This document shows positions 44,240 to 52,043 of a DNA stretch of 52,043 nt, piece after piece. Where the stretch lies: assembly GCF_020640915.1 (NCBI RefSeq), contig NZ_JADWDC010000031.1:1-52043 (forward strand). The letters run 5' to 3'. How positions within the stretch are numbered: position 1 is the first letter of the stretch; the number at the start of each line of letters is the position of its first letter. The translations under genes and the position numbers were made by a program. Under the pieces are notes generated by a model. The model ran no database searches. It was not told the DNA's origin and saw only the letters and a program-made list of their open reading frames with translations. Origin of the DNA: Waterburya agarophytonicola KI4. GTDB taxonomy: Bacteria; Cyanobacteriota; Cyanobacteriia; Cyanobacteriales; Xenococcaceae.

Positions 44240-46813
44240 CTACTCATTATCTATATCTTCATCTGAGTTAGAAGATTCTTTGGCTAAGGCTTCTGCCATT
44301 TGTTCTATAGTTTCTGTATTGGAATTATTAAGTGGTAATAATTTGCTAGCTTCTGACGCTTCTAAAGGACGACCAAACCAAAAGCCTTGCATTTGTTTAC
44401 AGCCGAGATTGCTTAATAAATCTACTTGCTTTTGAGTTTCTACGCCTTCGGCTACTATTCTGAGATCGAAACCTTTTCCTAATTCGATTAAAGCAGTTGC
44501 GATCGCCAAATCTTCGGGACTATTAGTTAATTGTCCTACTACAGATCGGTCTATTTTCAGGGTGTTTAAAGGAAAATGCTTGAGATATTCCAACACAGAA
44601 AATCCCGCAGTAAAATCATCAATAGCAATGTAAACTCCCAGTTCTTTTAATTGCTGGAGCAAAGTTTTGCTAAGTTCTATATTTTCTAGCAAGCTAACAG
44701 CACTAATTTCTAGTTCTAGAAATTGAGGCTCTAAAGCTGTTTCTGCCAATATTTCGGCAATTTTTGCTACCAAATTAGTTTGTTTAAATTGGACTAAAGA
44801 TAAGCTTACTGTAATTCTTGATGGAGGTAATCCTTCTTTTTGCCAAGCTTTATTCTGGCTACAAGCTTGACGAATAGCCCATTCTCCAATGGGTATAATT
44901 AGCTTAGTTGTTTCGGCTGATTTGATAAAATTATTGGGAGGAACTAAACCAAATTCTGGATGCTGCCAGCGCAGCAGGGCTTCAATTGCTTCTGTTTTTC
45001 CAGTATCGAGGTTTATTTGTGGCTGATAATATAACTTGAATTCTTCTCTTTCTAAAGCTTGTTGTAACAACGCTTCTAATTCTAATGCGACTGAAGCTTG
45101 AGAATTCATAGATTCATTATAAAACTGATAACTCTTTTTGCTATTATACGCCCGTTCTAAAGCAGTATTAGCATTGGCTAATAATATATCTATGTTAGTA
45201 CCATCTTGAGGATAAATGGCGATGCCAATACTACCATTGAGAGTTACATTCGTTGCTCCCAGTTTAAAAGATTGTTCTACAGATTGCTTGATTCGACTGT
45301 TAATTTTAGCTACTTCTTCAATACCATTTATTTGAGGCATCAATAAAACATATCGATCATCTTTCCAGTGAACGACTGTATCTCCAGCACGTATACAAGA
45401 AGTTAATCTTTTACCTAAAGTTGACAATAGTTCTTGACTTTTTTGTGTTCCTAAATTGGCTCTAATATCGGGCAAAAAGTAAAGTTTACAGAACATTACT
45501 GCTAAAAGATTTTCGCTTCTTGTAGCATTGGATATTGCCGTAACCATTTGTTGCTTAAATATATTTTTTTCTGATGCAGTAGCGACTAATTCTTTCTGTT
45601 CGCCTTGAGTTGATTGCCTTTCTTCAATTGAGTTACTTATCAACAAGCAAATTGTTTCTTTTGCTTCAGAACTAACTAAATCAATTTTAATTTTAGTTTT
45701 GACTATTTCACCACTTTGATGGCGCAACAAACATTCTCCCCAAAAGCTGTTTTTTGCTGCAATTATTCCCTGTAATATAGCTGAAAACTGTTCCGAGGCA
45801 GAACATAACTCGTAAATATTCATCTGCAACATTTGCTCCCTAGAATATCCGAGTAATTCGCTACAGGCAGCATTGACTTCAATTATTTGCTTGGTAGCCG
45901 ATTCAACAATAATAATTGCTTCGGCGACATGCTGGCTTATTTTATTATAGAGATTCGTTTGATAGTGTAATTCTACTTCTAAAGCTTTTTGTTGACTAAT
46001 ATCAACTATATAATTTCTGATTACTTTATTGTCAGGTAAGTAATGAGCCGTTTGCCAAAAAGTTTTATCACCAATTATAACTTCTCGATTAATAATATTA
46101 TTTTGCCCTTGATGATATATAGAAATTAAATTTTCTAATAAAGGGTGACTTAGTTTTCGGTGATGTATGTCTTTAAAATGAATTATACCAGCGGAATTTA
46201 TATAAGTAATATTGCCATATAAGTCAATTTCAATAATTGGTTGGGGACTTAGCTCGGTTAAGGAAATTTGTCGAGAAGAATCTACTAATAAAGGTTTATT
46301 AGTGTTAATGCTACTATTCGTATTGCCATTAACGGAACTTACAGGAGGATTAACAACTGTATCTTTATTAACTAAAGCACTATTTGCTAAAGAAGTCTGG
46401 TAGTTATTACTATTATCAGCAGGTAAATCAACAGGTAGGTCTGACGTGATTTTATAAGTTGCTCGGGCATCTCCACTAAACTGAATAACATCTCCATCTT
46501 TCAATTCATGAACTAAAGTCTTCTTAGTATTAATATAAATTCCATTACGACTTCTGTTACCTTGTAAATCTCCATCTAAAACCCAATAAGAAAACTTATT
46601 AGTTTTGACATCTGTTCTTCTAAGAAGAGTAGCGTGATTTCGAGAAGTTTTTTGACAAGAAAGAACAATATCATTGCTAGAATGACGACCAATGGAATAA
46701 GTAGCAGCATCAAGATTAATTTCTCTATGGAAAGAAGGATCTTCAATGACTAATACGTGATGTATTCTATCTAGGCTATCCATTGTATTATTTTGAATAT
46801 ATTTTATGTTCAT
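44240..46813 (-). CDS. FHA-PAS-PAS-GGDEF-EAL protein with degenerate catalytic sites
   Basis: The 857-residue cytoplasmic signalling protein has an FHA domain (residues about 18-125; YSIGRHSSNDIVLS and SRNHATLL, binding-type Arg, Ser and His kept), two PAS domains (about 180-400), a GGDEF domain (about 420-570) and an EAL domain (about 585-835). The GGDEF loop reads HWKDDRYVLL near residue 483, so it cannot be a normal diguanylate cyclase. In the EAL domain EALLRW (about 609), AIDDF (731), LKIDRS and VAEGVET (788) remain. The metal ligands Asn and Glu are lost: VSLS replaces VNLS near 669, and LEISAVS replaces the LEITES pattern near 703. It is likely a c-di-GMP binding or protein-interaction effector fed by phosphothreonine recognition. 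The start could also be the ATG at 46783. Confidence 0.9.
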   Translation of the reverse strand: MNIKYIQNNTMDSLDRIHHVLVIEDPSFHREINLDAATYSIGRHSSNDIVLSCQKTSRNHATLLRRTDVKTNKFSYWVLDGDLQGNRSRNGIYINTKKTLVHELKDGDVIQFSGDARATYKITSDLPVDLPADNSNNYQTSLANSALVNKDTVVNPPVSSVNGNTNSSINTNKPLLVDSSRQISLTELSPQPIIEIDLYGNITYINSAGIIHFKDIHHRKLSHPLLENLISIYHQGQNNIINREVIIGDKTFWQTAHYLPDNKVIRNYIVDISQQKALEVELHYQTNLYNKISQHVAEAIIIVESATKQIIEVNAACSELLGYSREQMLQMNIYELCSASEQFSAILQGIIAAKNSFWGECLLRHQSGEIVKTKIKIDLVSSEAKETICLLISNSIEERQSTQGEQKELVATASEKNIFKQQMVTAISNATRSENLLAVMFCKLYFLPDIRANLGTQKSQELLSTLGKRLTSCIRAGDTVVHWKDDRYVLLMPQINGIEEVAKINSRIKQSVEQSFKLGATNVTLNGSIGIAIYPQDGTNIDILLANANTALERAYNSKKSYQFYNESMNSQASVALELEALLQQALEREEFKLYYQPQINLDTGKTEAIEALLRWQHPEFGLVPPNNFIKSAETTKLIIPIGEWAIRQACSQNKAWQKEGLPPSRITVSLSLVQFKQTNLVAKIAEILAETALEPQFLELEISAVSLLENIELSKTLLQQLKELGVYIAIDDFTAGFSVLEYLKHFPLNTLKIDRSVVGQLTNSPEDLAIATALIELGKGFDLRIVAEGVETQKQVDLLSNLGCKQMQGFWFGRPLEASEASKLLPLNNSNTETIEQMAEALAKESSNSDEDIDNE

Positions 46814-47158
46814 ATTGTTCTGAGCATCAGTTGAAACTGCTTTTAAAGCAAAAATGTAACTAAAAATATCACATAAAATCAGCTATTATTATAGATTTAA
46901 TTATGCCTTTGAATGCTGTGATCAACTGATATGTCAGATACTAAAAGTAAAAGAGTACCATTACAAAATGGTCAACAAAGTCAACATAATAGTTAAGCAT
47001 ATTGTTCCCGAAAGAGGGAATAAAATATCAACCAGAATTAAATTATTGGTTCTTTATTATCAGCCAATAATCAGCTAGGAGCAAATATTAGTAAATTTGC
47101 GGTTAGATAATCAGGCGATCGGGGAATAGGCTAGGATTGACGAATGGTAAATTAATCA
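46814..47158. promoter_or_regulatory. Divergent gap between the FHA-EAL gene and yifB
   Basis: These 345 bases hold the promoters of two divergent genes. A short hairpin TTCCC-gaaaga-GGGAA (47005-47020) is followed by TAAAA. A 21-codon frame (46931-46996) lies just before it, without a ribosome-binding site. Nothing else is supported. Confidence 0.35.
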
Positions 47159-48688
47159 ATGTTGGCAAGGGTGTGGAGCGCAGCGATCGCGGGTATTGAT
47201 GCCATCAAGGTAGGAGTAGAAGTAGATGTATCGGGGGGTCTACCAAAAATTATTGTTGTTGGATTACCCGATGTGGCAGTCCAAGAATCGCGAGAAAGAG
47301 TCAAAGCAGCCCTGAAAAATGCTGATTTTGCTTTTCCCGTCCGCAAAATTGTGATTAATCTCACTCCCGCAGATCTACGTAAGGAAGGACCTTGTTTCGA
47401 TCTACCTATTAGCGTCGGTATTTTAGCAGCTTCAGAGCAAGTAAATCCCCAATTATTGGGAGATTATTTATTTTATGGTGAGGTTTCTTTAGATGGGACA
47501 TTAAGACCTGTATCGGGAGTTTTACCTATTGCTGCTGCTGCCCATAAAATGGGTATTGCAGGGTTGATTGTACCTCTAGGTAATGGTCAAGAAGCAGCCG
47601 TTGTCAAAGACATCTCCGTATATGCCTTTGAAAATTTGGGACAAGTAGCAGATTTCCTCAACCAGCCCCATAAATATCAGCCTGTAACTGTTGAAGAACA
47701 ATTGATAGCAGAAGAATCTTTAGCACAATTTGCCAACTTAAAAGATGTAAAAGGACAAGTCCATGGCCGTAGAGCTTTGGAAATTGCAGCAGCAGGAGGG
47801 CATAATCTGATTTTTGTAGGACCCCCAGGTAGCGGTAAGACAATGTTGGCACAACGTCTTCCTGGTATCTTACCCCATCTTTCCTTTGAAGAAGCTTTAG
47901 AAGTTTCTCAAATTCATTCTGTAGCTGGTTTACTCAAAGATCGAGGTCGCCTAATTAAACAAAGACCTTTTCGCAGTCCCCACCATTCTGCTTCTGGTCC
48001 ATCATTAGTTGGGGGAGGTAGTTATCCTCGTCCTGGGGAAATATCTCTGGCTCATCAAGGTATTTTGTTTCTCGATGAATTGACGGAATTCAAACGCAAT
48101 GTACTGGAATACTTGCGCCAACCGTTAGAAGACGGTCGAGTAACAATTTCTCGTACCCGCCAATCAGTAGTTTTTCCTGCTCAGTTTACCTTAGTTGCCA
48201 GCACTAATCCTTGCCCTTGTGGTTATTTTGGCGACCCTATTCAAAATTGTACTTGTTCTCCTCGACAACGGGAAAATTACTGGGCTAAGTTATCGGGTCC
48301 TTTGATGGATAGAATAGATTTACAGGTGGCGGTTAATCGTCTCAAACCAGAGGAAATGACTGGGCAATCTACGGGAGAAGATTCAGAAAAAGTCAGGGAT
48401 AGAGTATTTGCTGCTCGTCAAATTGCCAAAAACCGATTTATTAAAGATTCTGAAGTTAGCTGTAATGCTCAAATGCGATCGCAACACTTACGAGAGTTTG
48501 GTATTTTGGACGATACCAGTCGCAATTTATTAGAAGCTGCAATACGGAAATTAGGTTTGTCTGCTAGGGCTATGGATCGGGTTTTGAAAGTATCTCGTAC
48601 CATTGCCGATCTCGCTGGCGATCGCGATTTACAAAGTCATCATTTAGCAGAAGCTATTCAATATCGCACGATTGATCGCATGCAGTAG
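47159..48688 (+). CDS. YifB/ComM-family Mg-chelatase-like AAA+ ATPase
   Basis: The 509-residue product has an N-terminal ChlI-like (Lon protease S5-fold) domain, residues about 1-190, with VGLPDVAVQESRERVKAAL near 34-52. The AAA+ module follows: Walker A GPPGSGKTMLAQR near 221-233, Walker B ILFLDELTEF near 301-310, and LVASTNPCPCGYFGDP near 350-365. A C-terminal Mg-chelatase domain ends it. In bacteria such as Vibrio and Haemophilus the family member ComM is a helicase that promotes branch migration during natural transformation. That role is possible here. The start is the ATG at 47159. Confidence 0.92.
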   Translation: MLARVWSAAIAGIDAIKVGVEVDVSGGLPKIIVVGLPDVAVQESRERVKAALKNADFAFPVRKIVINLTPADLRKEGPCFDLPISVGILAASEQVNPQLLGDYLFYGEVSLDGTLRPVSGVLPIAAAAHKMGIAGLIVPLGNGQEAAVVKDISVYAFENLGQVADFLNQPHKYQPVTVEEQLIAEESLAQFANLKDVKGQVHGRRALEIAAAGGHNLIFVGPPGSGKTMLAQRLPGILPHLSFEEALEVSQIHSVAGLLKDRGRLIKQRPFRSPHHSASGPSLVGGGSYPRPGEISLAHQGILFLDELTEFKRNVLEYLRQPLEDGRVTISRTRQSVVFPAQFTLVASTNPCPCGYFGDPIQNCTCSPRQRENYWAKLSGPLMDRIDLQVAVNRLKPEEMTGQSTGEDSEKVRDRVFAARQIAKNRFIKDSEVSCNAQMRSQHLREFGILDDTSRNLLEAAIRKLGLSARAMDRVLKVSRTIADLAGDRDLQSHHLAEAIQYRTIDRMQ

Positions 48689-48704
48689 TTAATAATTATT
48701 ACTT

Positions 48705-49154
48705 TCAGATCCACTCTTCATCTTCTTCATCGAAATCGCTTTCATCCGACTCACTTTGGCTATAAGCAGAAGATTCTGGTTTGGGGGTTATGATAACTCT
48801 CTCCCTATCTGATTCTTCTTCTTCAAACTCTTCTTCTTCAAACTCTTCATCATCCAAATCCCTTGCTTGCTGTCGATGGAAATCATTTGATGTTGATTTG
48901 TATTCAGGTTTGGGTAAAATATCTGCTGGCTTTTCCCCATCTATTTCTATCACAATCAAATCGTCAATATAAGCTAAGAAAAGATTTCCTTCCACATCAC
49001 AAACTGTAGCCGAACAAGATACCTCAGACTTTTGTTGATTTGAATTAAATAGTTCATTAATAAAACGAGAAGGATTAGTTTTATTTTCCTCTCCGTTTAT
49101 ACTTAATAAAATATATTGATTACCTGTTTTTCTATGTCTAACAATAGTGGTCAT
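48705..49154 (-). CDS. Acidic hypothetical protein with low-complexity tail
   Basis: The 149-residue protein is of unknown function. The N-terminal half (residues 1-80) is a compact, strand-rich module (IVRHRKTGNQYILLSINGE, then VCDVEGNLFLAYIDDLIVIEIDGEKPADIL). The C-terminal half is a very acidic disordered tail (DDEEFEEEEFEEEESDRE and SDESDFDEEDEEW). No signal peptide or membrane span is visible. It is convergent with yifB, 16 bases away, and lies downstream of txlA on the minus strand (33-base gap), so it may be cotranscribed with txlA. Confidence 0.7.
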   Translation of the reverse strand: MTTIVRHRKTGNQYILLSINGEENKTNPSRFINELFNSNQQKSEVSCSATVCDVEGNLFLAYIDDLIVIEIDGEKPADILPKPEYKSTSNDFHRQQARDLDDEEFEEEEFEEEESDRERVIITPKPESSAYSQSESDESDFDEEDEEWI

Positions 49155-49187
49155 ACTATTAAAACTTACTTATTACTTATTACTTAA

Positions 49188-49751
49188 TTATCCTCCATGA
49201 TTCCGAGGATCGGTATTAGTATCTTTTGTAACGGTTACTTGAGGTTCAAACTGAGATACTTGACCTGTTTTGTTAGCGTAAGGAATAGGATTTTTGGCAA
49301 TTAAAGCGTCAAGATCCATTTCCAAAATACCTTTGGGTTGTTCGCCAATAGATTCGGCGATCGCATTTCCTTTACTGTCCATAAAGACAAAGTGAGGAAT
49401 ACCATCCACACGGTAGCGCAACATTTCAGGCAACCATTTAGTATTATCAACGTTGAGCATGACAAAATTAACGCGATCGCCGTATGCTTGTTTGATCTCC
49501 CCCAGATCTCCTGCCATTGCCTGACAACTAGTACACCAGTCTGCATAAAACTCTGTGAGAGTTGGTTTTTCGTTAGCAAAAGCTACATCCAAAGAAGTCG
49601 ATTGCTTAAACTGAGATTCTAGAGACAGAGGATTATTTTCAGTTTTTAATCCCAAAAATAAAGCAATACTTAAGATAACTGCGGCGATCGCAACTACAAT
49701 ATTTCTAACAGAATTATTACTATTTGCTTCCAATTGTTTTTCAGTGTCCAT
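49188..49751 (-). CDS. txlA: Membrane-anchored thioredoxin, TxlA/HCF164 type
   Basis: The 187-residue protein is a thylakoid-type thioredoxin. An N-terminal anchor (IVVAIAAVILSIALFLGL, about 18-35) is followed by a thioredoxin fold. The active site is WCTSC in FYADWCTSCQAMAGD near residues 68-82, and the cis-proline stretch VDGIPHFVFMD is near 114-124. It resembles cyanobacterial TxlA and plant HCF164, which pass reducing equivalents across the thylakoid membrane for cytochrome b6f assembly and cyt c maturation. The C-terminal tail of about 30 residues is polar and less conserved. The start at 49751 is the only good ATG. Confidence 0.92.
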   Translation of the reverse strand: MDTEKQLEANSNNSVRNIVVAIAAVILSIALFLGLKTENNPLSLESQFKQSTSLDVAFANEKPTLTEFYADWCTSCQAMAGDLGEIKQAYGDRVNFVMLNVDNTKWLPEMLRYRVDGIPHFVFMDSKGNAIAESIGEQPKGILEMDLDALIAKNPIPYANKTGQVSQFEPQVTVTKDTNTDPRNHGG

Positions 49752-49886
49752 TGACTTTTCAGGTACTTTTTAATTAACTTACCAAAAAATTCATCTCTAA
49801 ACAGATCCTTAAGGAATTGCATATGTCACAATGATTAGCGTTAATCATGACTTGTAGTTAAGCAATTTATACTTAAGATATACAAA

Positions 49887-51905
49887 ATGGAACCGCTTTA
49901 TCAGTATGCTTGGCTAATTCCCGTACTGCCTCTTCTGGGGGCAATGTTGGTAGGAATTGGTTTAATTTCCGTAAACAAGGCAACTAACAATCTACGTCAG
50001 ATAGTTGCTGTATTTATTGTCTCCATCATTGGCGCAACAATGGTGATGTCTTATGCAATTTTGTGGAGTCAAATTCACGGACATGAAGTCGTCACTCGAA
50101 CTATTGAGTGGGCTTCGGCAGGAGATTTTCATCTTTCGATGGGTTACACTATCGATCATCTCAGTGCCTTGATGTTGGTTATTGTGACTACCGTAGCTTT
50201 CTTAGTGATGATTTACACCGATGGCTACATGGCACACGATCCTGGCTATGTCCGCTTTTATGCCTACTTGAGTATCTTTAGTTCTTCTATGTTGGGATTG
50301 GTAATTAGTCCTAACTTGGTGCAGATCTATATCTTTTGGGAATTGGTGGGGATGTGTTCCTATCTCCTAATTGGTTTTTGGTTTGATCGCCAACCCGCAG
50401 CAGATGCTTGTCAAAAAGCTTTTGTTACCAACCGAGTTGGTGACTTCGGCTTGTTATTAGGAATGCTTGGTCTTTATTGGGCAACTGGTAGCTTTGAGTT
50501 TGGCATTATGGGCGATCGCCTTGGAGAACTGGTTTCTACTGGTTCTATAAGTGCGTTTTTAGCCACCTTATTCGCCATTTTAGTATTTCTAGGACCAGCA
50601 GCTAAATCAGCTCAATTTCCCCTTCACGTATGGCTACCAGACGCGATGGAAGGGCCTACTCCCATCTCGGCATTAATTCACGCTGCAACTATGGTGGCTG
50701 CGGGGGTATTTTTGATTGCGCGGATGTATCCCGTATTCGAAAATGTACCTGTAGCAATGAATCTAATTGCTTGGACTGGGGCATTTACGGCTTTTCTCGG
50801 TGCGAGTATTGCCCTGACCCAAAATGACATTAAAAAGGGTTTGGCATATTCTACCGTTTCCCAACTGGGCTATATGGTTATGGCAATGGGTATTGGTTCT
50901 TATAGTGCGGGTTTATTTCACTTGATGACTCATGCTTTTTTCAAAGCCATGCTGTTCCTTTGTTCTGGTTCGGTAATTCACGGCATGGAAGAGGTTGTGG
51001 GACACAATCCGATAATTGCTCAAGATATGCGGTTGATGGGTGGTTTGAGAAAGTATATGCCTATCACCGCAGGTGCTTTCTTTGTTGGTAATTTAGCGAT
51101 TTGTGGGATTCCTCCTTTTGCAGGTTTTTGGTCGAAAGACGAAATCTTGGGACAAGCTATGACAGCCAATCCTGCCCTCTGGTTTATTGGTTGGGCTACG
51201 GCTGGTTTGACCGCATTTTATATGTTCCGTATGTACTTTATGACCTTTGAAGGGGAGTTTCGCGGAAATGATGCGGGGATCAAACAACAGCTAATGACTG
51301 AAGCTGGACTGGCTTTTGGCCCTGGTGCAATGGATGCTAAAGAGGGCGATAGTCACGGTCATAGTGAATATCCTCACGAATCTCCTTTAACTATGGCATT
51401 ACCTCTGGTTATTTTGGCGATACCTTCAATTGGAATTGGTTTACTCGGTCGTCCTTGGGAAAACTATTTTGAAGAGTTTATTCACGCCCCAGGAGAAATT
51501 ATTGCCGAACACGCTTTTGATTGGAATGAATTTCTAATTATGGCAGGATTGTCAGTTGCGATCGCCGTAACGGGAATTATCGTAGCACTGTTGATGTATC
51601 GTACCAAAACTATCGATCCCAGCAGTATTGCCAAAAAAGTTCCTACTCTCTATCGTTTCTCCCTTAATAAATGGTATCTCGACGATCTTTATAACAAAGT
51701 ATTTGTTATCGGAATGCGTCGTATTGCGAGACAGATTATGGAAGTTGACTATCGCGTTGTAGATGGTGCGGTTAACTTAACTGGTTTGGCAGCAGTACTT
51801 AGTGGTGAAGGGCTGAAATATCTAGAAAATGGTCGCGCGCAATTTTACGCTTTGATTGTTTTTGGTGCAGTCTTGGGATTTGTATTGTTGTTTAGTTTGG
51901 GCTAA
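49887..51905 (+). CDS. ndhF: NAD(P)H-quinone oxidoreductase subunit 5
   Basis: NdhF is a proton-pumping membrane subunit of NDH-1 in thylakoids, working in respiration and cyclic electron flow. The 672-residue product has about 15-16 spans. NuoL/NdhF family signatures include DGYMAHDPGYVRFYAYLSIF near 112-131, FWELVGMCSYLLIGFWFDRQ near 151-170, and the conserved helix PLHVWLPDAMEGPTPISALIH near 247-267 with catalytic His and Lys neighbours. It ends with the long amphipathic helix region. The length and lack of the CO2-uptake-type shortening fit the NDH-1L type (NdhF1). It is likely a single gene closed by a HIP1-pair terminator. Confidence 0.95.
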   Translation: MEPLYQYAWLIPVLPLLGAMLVGIGLISVNKATNNLRQIVAVFIVSIIGATMVMSYAILWSQIHGHEVVTRTIEWASAGDFHLSMGYTIDHLSALMLVIVTTVAFLVMIYTDGYMAHDPGYVRFYAYLSIFSSSMLGLVISPNLVQIYIFWELVGMCSYLLIGFWFDRQPAADACQKAFVTNRVGDFGLLLGMLGLYWATGSFEFGIMGDRLGELVSTGSISAFLATLFAILVFLGPAAKSAQFPLHVWLPDAMEGPTPISALIHAATMVAAGVFLIARMYPVFENVPVAMNLIAWTGAFTAFLGASIALTQNDIKKGLAYSTVSQLGYMVMAMGIGSYSAGLFHLMTHAFFKAMLFLCSGSVIHGMEEVVGHNPIIAQDMRLMGGLRKYMPITAGAFFVGNLAICGIPPFAGFWSKDEILGQAMTANPALWFIGWATAGLTAFYMFRMYFMTFEGEFRGNDAGIKQQLMTEAGLAFGPGAMDAKEGDSHGHSEYPHESPLTMALPLVILAIPSIGIGLLGRPWENYFEEFIHAPGEIIAEHAFDWNEFLIMAGLSVAIAVTGIIVALLMYRTKTIDPSSIAKKVPTLYRFSLNKWYLDDLYNKVFVIGMRRIARQIMEVDYRVVDGAVNLTGLAAVLSGEGLKYLENGRAQFYALIVFGAVLGFVLLFSLG

Positions 51906-51929
51906 ACATTAGTTAGTTATAGTTTTTGA

Positions 51930-51964
51930 AGCGATCGCTTGTTCTTGAAGGTCAGGCGATCGCT
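51930..51964 (+). terminator. HIP1-pair terminator after ndhF
   Basis: AGCGATCGC (51930-51938) pairs with GCGATCGCT (51956-51964), extended by TG/CA across one-base bulges. The stem is followed by a T-rich run (TTTTGCTTTTT). It lies 25 bases after the ndhF stop. Confidence 0.75.
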
Positions 51965-52043
51965 TTTTGCTTTTTAAAGTCATTATTCCCAGCAATTCTC
52001 ATTTTGAAAAAAAGAGGCGGAATTTTTGCGCCAGAAAAGAAAA
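51965..52043. other. Right-end non-coding stretch
   Basis: The last 79 bases hold no start codon with a useful open frame and no recognised element beyond the T-rich end of the ndhF terminator. Confidence 0.3.

Noticed and set aside
46931-46996. 21-codon ORF MSDTKSKRVPLQNG... before yifB, followed by a hairpin
   Set aside because: Too short, with no ribosome-binding site and no hydrophobic or other recognisable pattern. It may be chance in an intergenic region.
1-52043. tRNA, rRNA, IS element, prophage or toxin-antitoxin genes
   Set aside because: No T-loop/acceptor patterns, transposase motifs, phage structural genes or paired small toxin genes were seen in the gaps or frames, although a covariance-model search was not possible.

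Overview
The window is chromosomal DNA of a cyanobacterium. The palindromic octamer GCGATCGC (HIP1) recurs in genes and in gaps. The genes include cyanobacterial or chloroplast-type markers: NDH-1 subunits ndhL and ndhF, the thylakoid thioredoxin txlA/HCF164, a DUF3007 gene next to ndhL, a GH57/DUF3536 protein and a large ClpC. The composition is AT-rich, with long AT-rich gaps. The five-gene pseudopilin set and the gene content would suit a unicellular or baeocyte-forming lineage such as Pleurocapsa, Stanieria or Xenococcus, but that placement is only a guess. No rRNA, tRNA, CRISPR array, transposase or prophage gene was found.

Layout. 1-7.3 kb: a DUF5648 repeat protein with an in-frame stop just upstream, a membrane protein, ispE-larB, a GT4 glycosyltransferase, dut, two small hypotheticals and pyrB. 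7.4-12.4 kb: a GH57/DUF3536 protein, a GT-C-like membrane protein and a candidate 35-residue membrane peptide. 12.4-18.8 kb: tex (with an apparent palindromic insertion inside the reading frame), a TVP38/TMEM64 protein, tpiA, a long non-coding gap with a large inverted repeat, a small HTH regulator and the ndhL-DUF3007-trpA operon. 19-30 kb: clpC, rimI, lysA, cdaA (c-di-AMP synthase), uppS, recN, a DUF3754 protein and ribD. 30.4-37.1 kb is the most accessory-like part: five type IV pseudopilin genes (PilW-, FimT/GspH- x2, PilV- and PilX/GspK-like), a CBM2-expansin protein and an orphan gene. 37.4-43.4 kb: purL, purF, an HD-domain gene whose start looks damaged, and a DUF790/Bax1-like gene. 43.4-52 kb: a tryptophan-rich TPR protein, an FHA-PAS-GGDEF-EAL protein with degenerate catalytic sites, a YifB/ComM ATPase, an acidic hypothetical, txlA and ndhF.

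How it fits together. Most genes are housekeeping: purine, pyrimidine, isoprenoid, riboflavin, lysine and tryptophan synthesis, proteolysis, DNA repair and the photosynthetic NDH-1 complex. They form short operons closed by clear hairpins, several built from two HIP1 octamers. The part most likely to hold new biology is 30.4-36.2 kb, where a complete minor-pseudopilin tip set lies next to an expansin that has no visible signal peptide. Smaller points of interest are the tex insertion, the probable 1-nt frameshift at the start of the HD gene, the inverted repeat after tpiA and the apparently non-enzymatic GGDEF-EAL protein.
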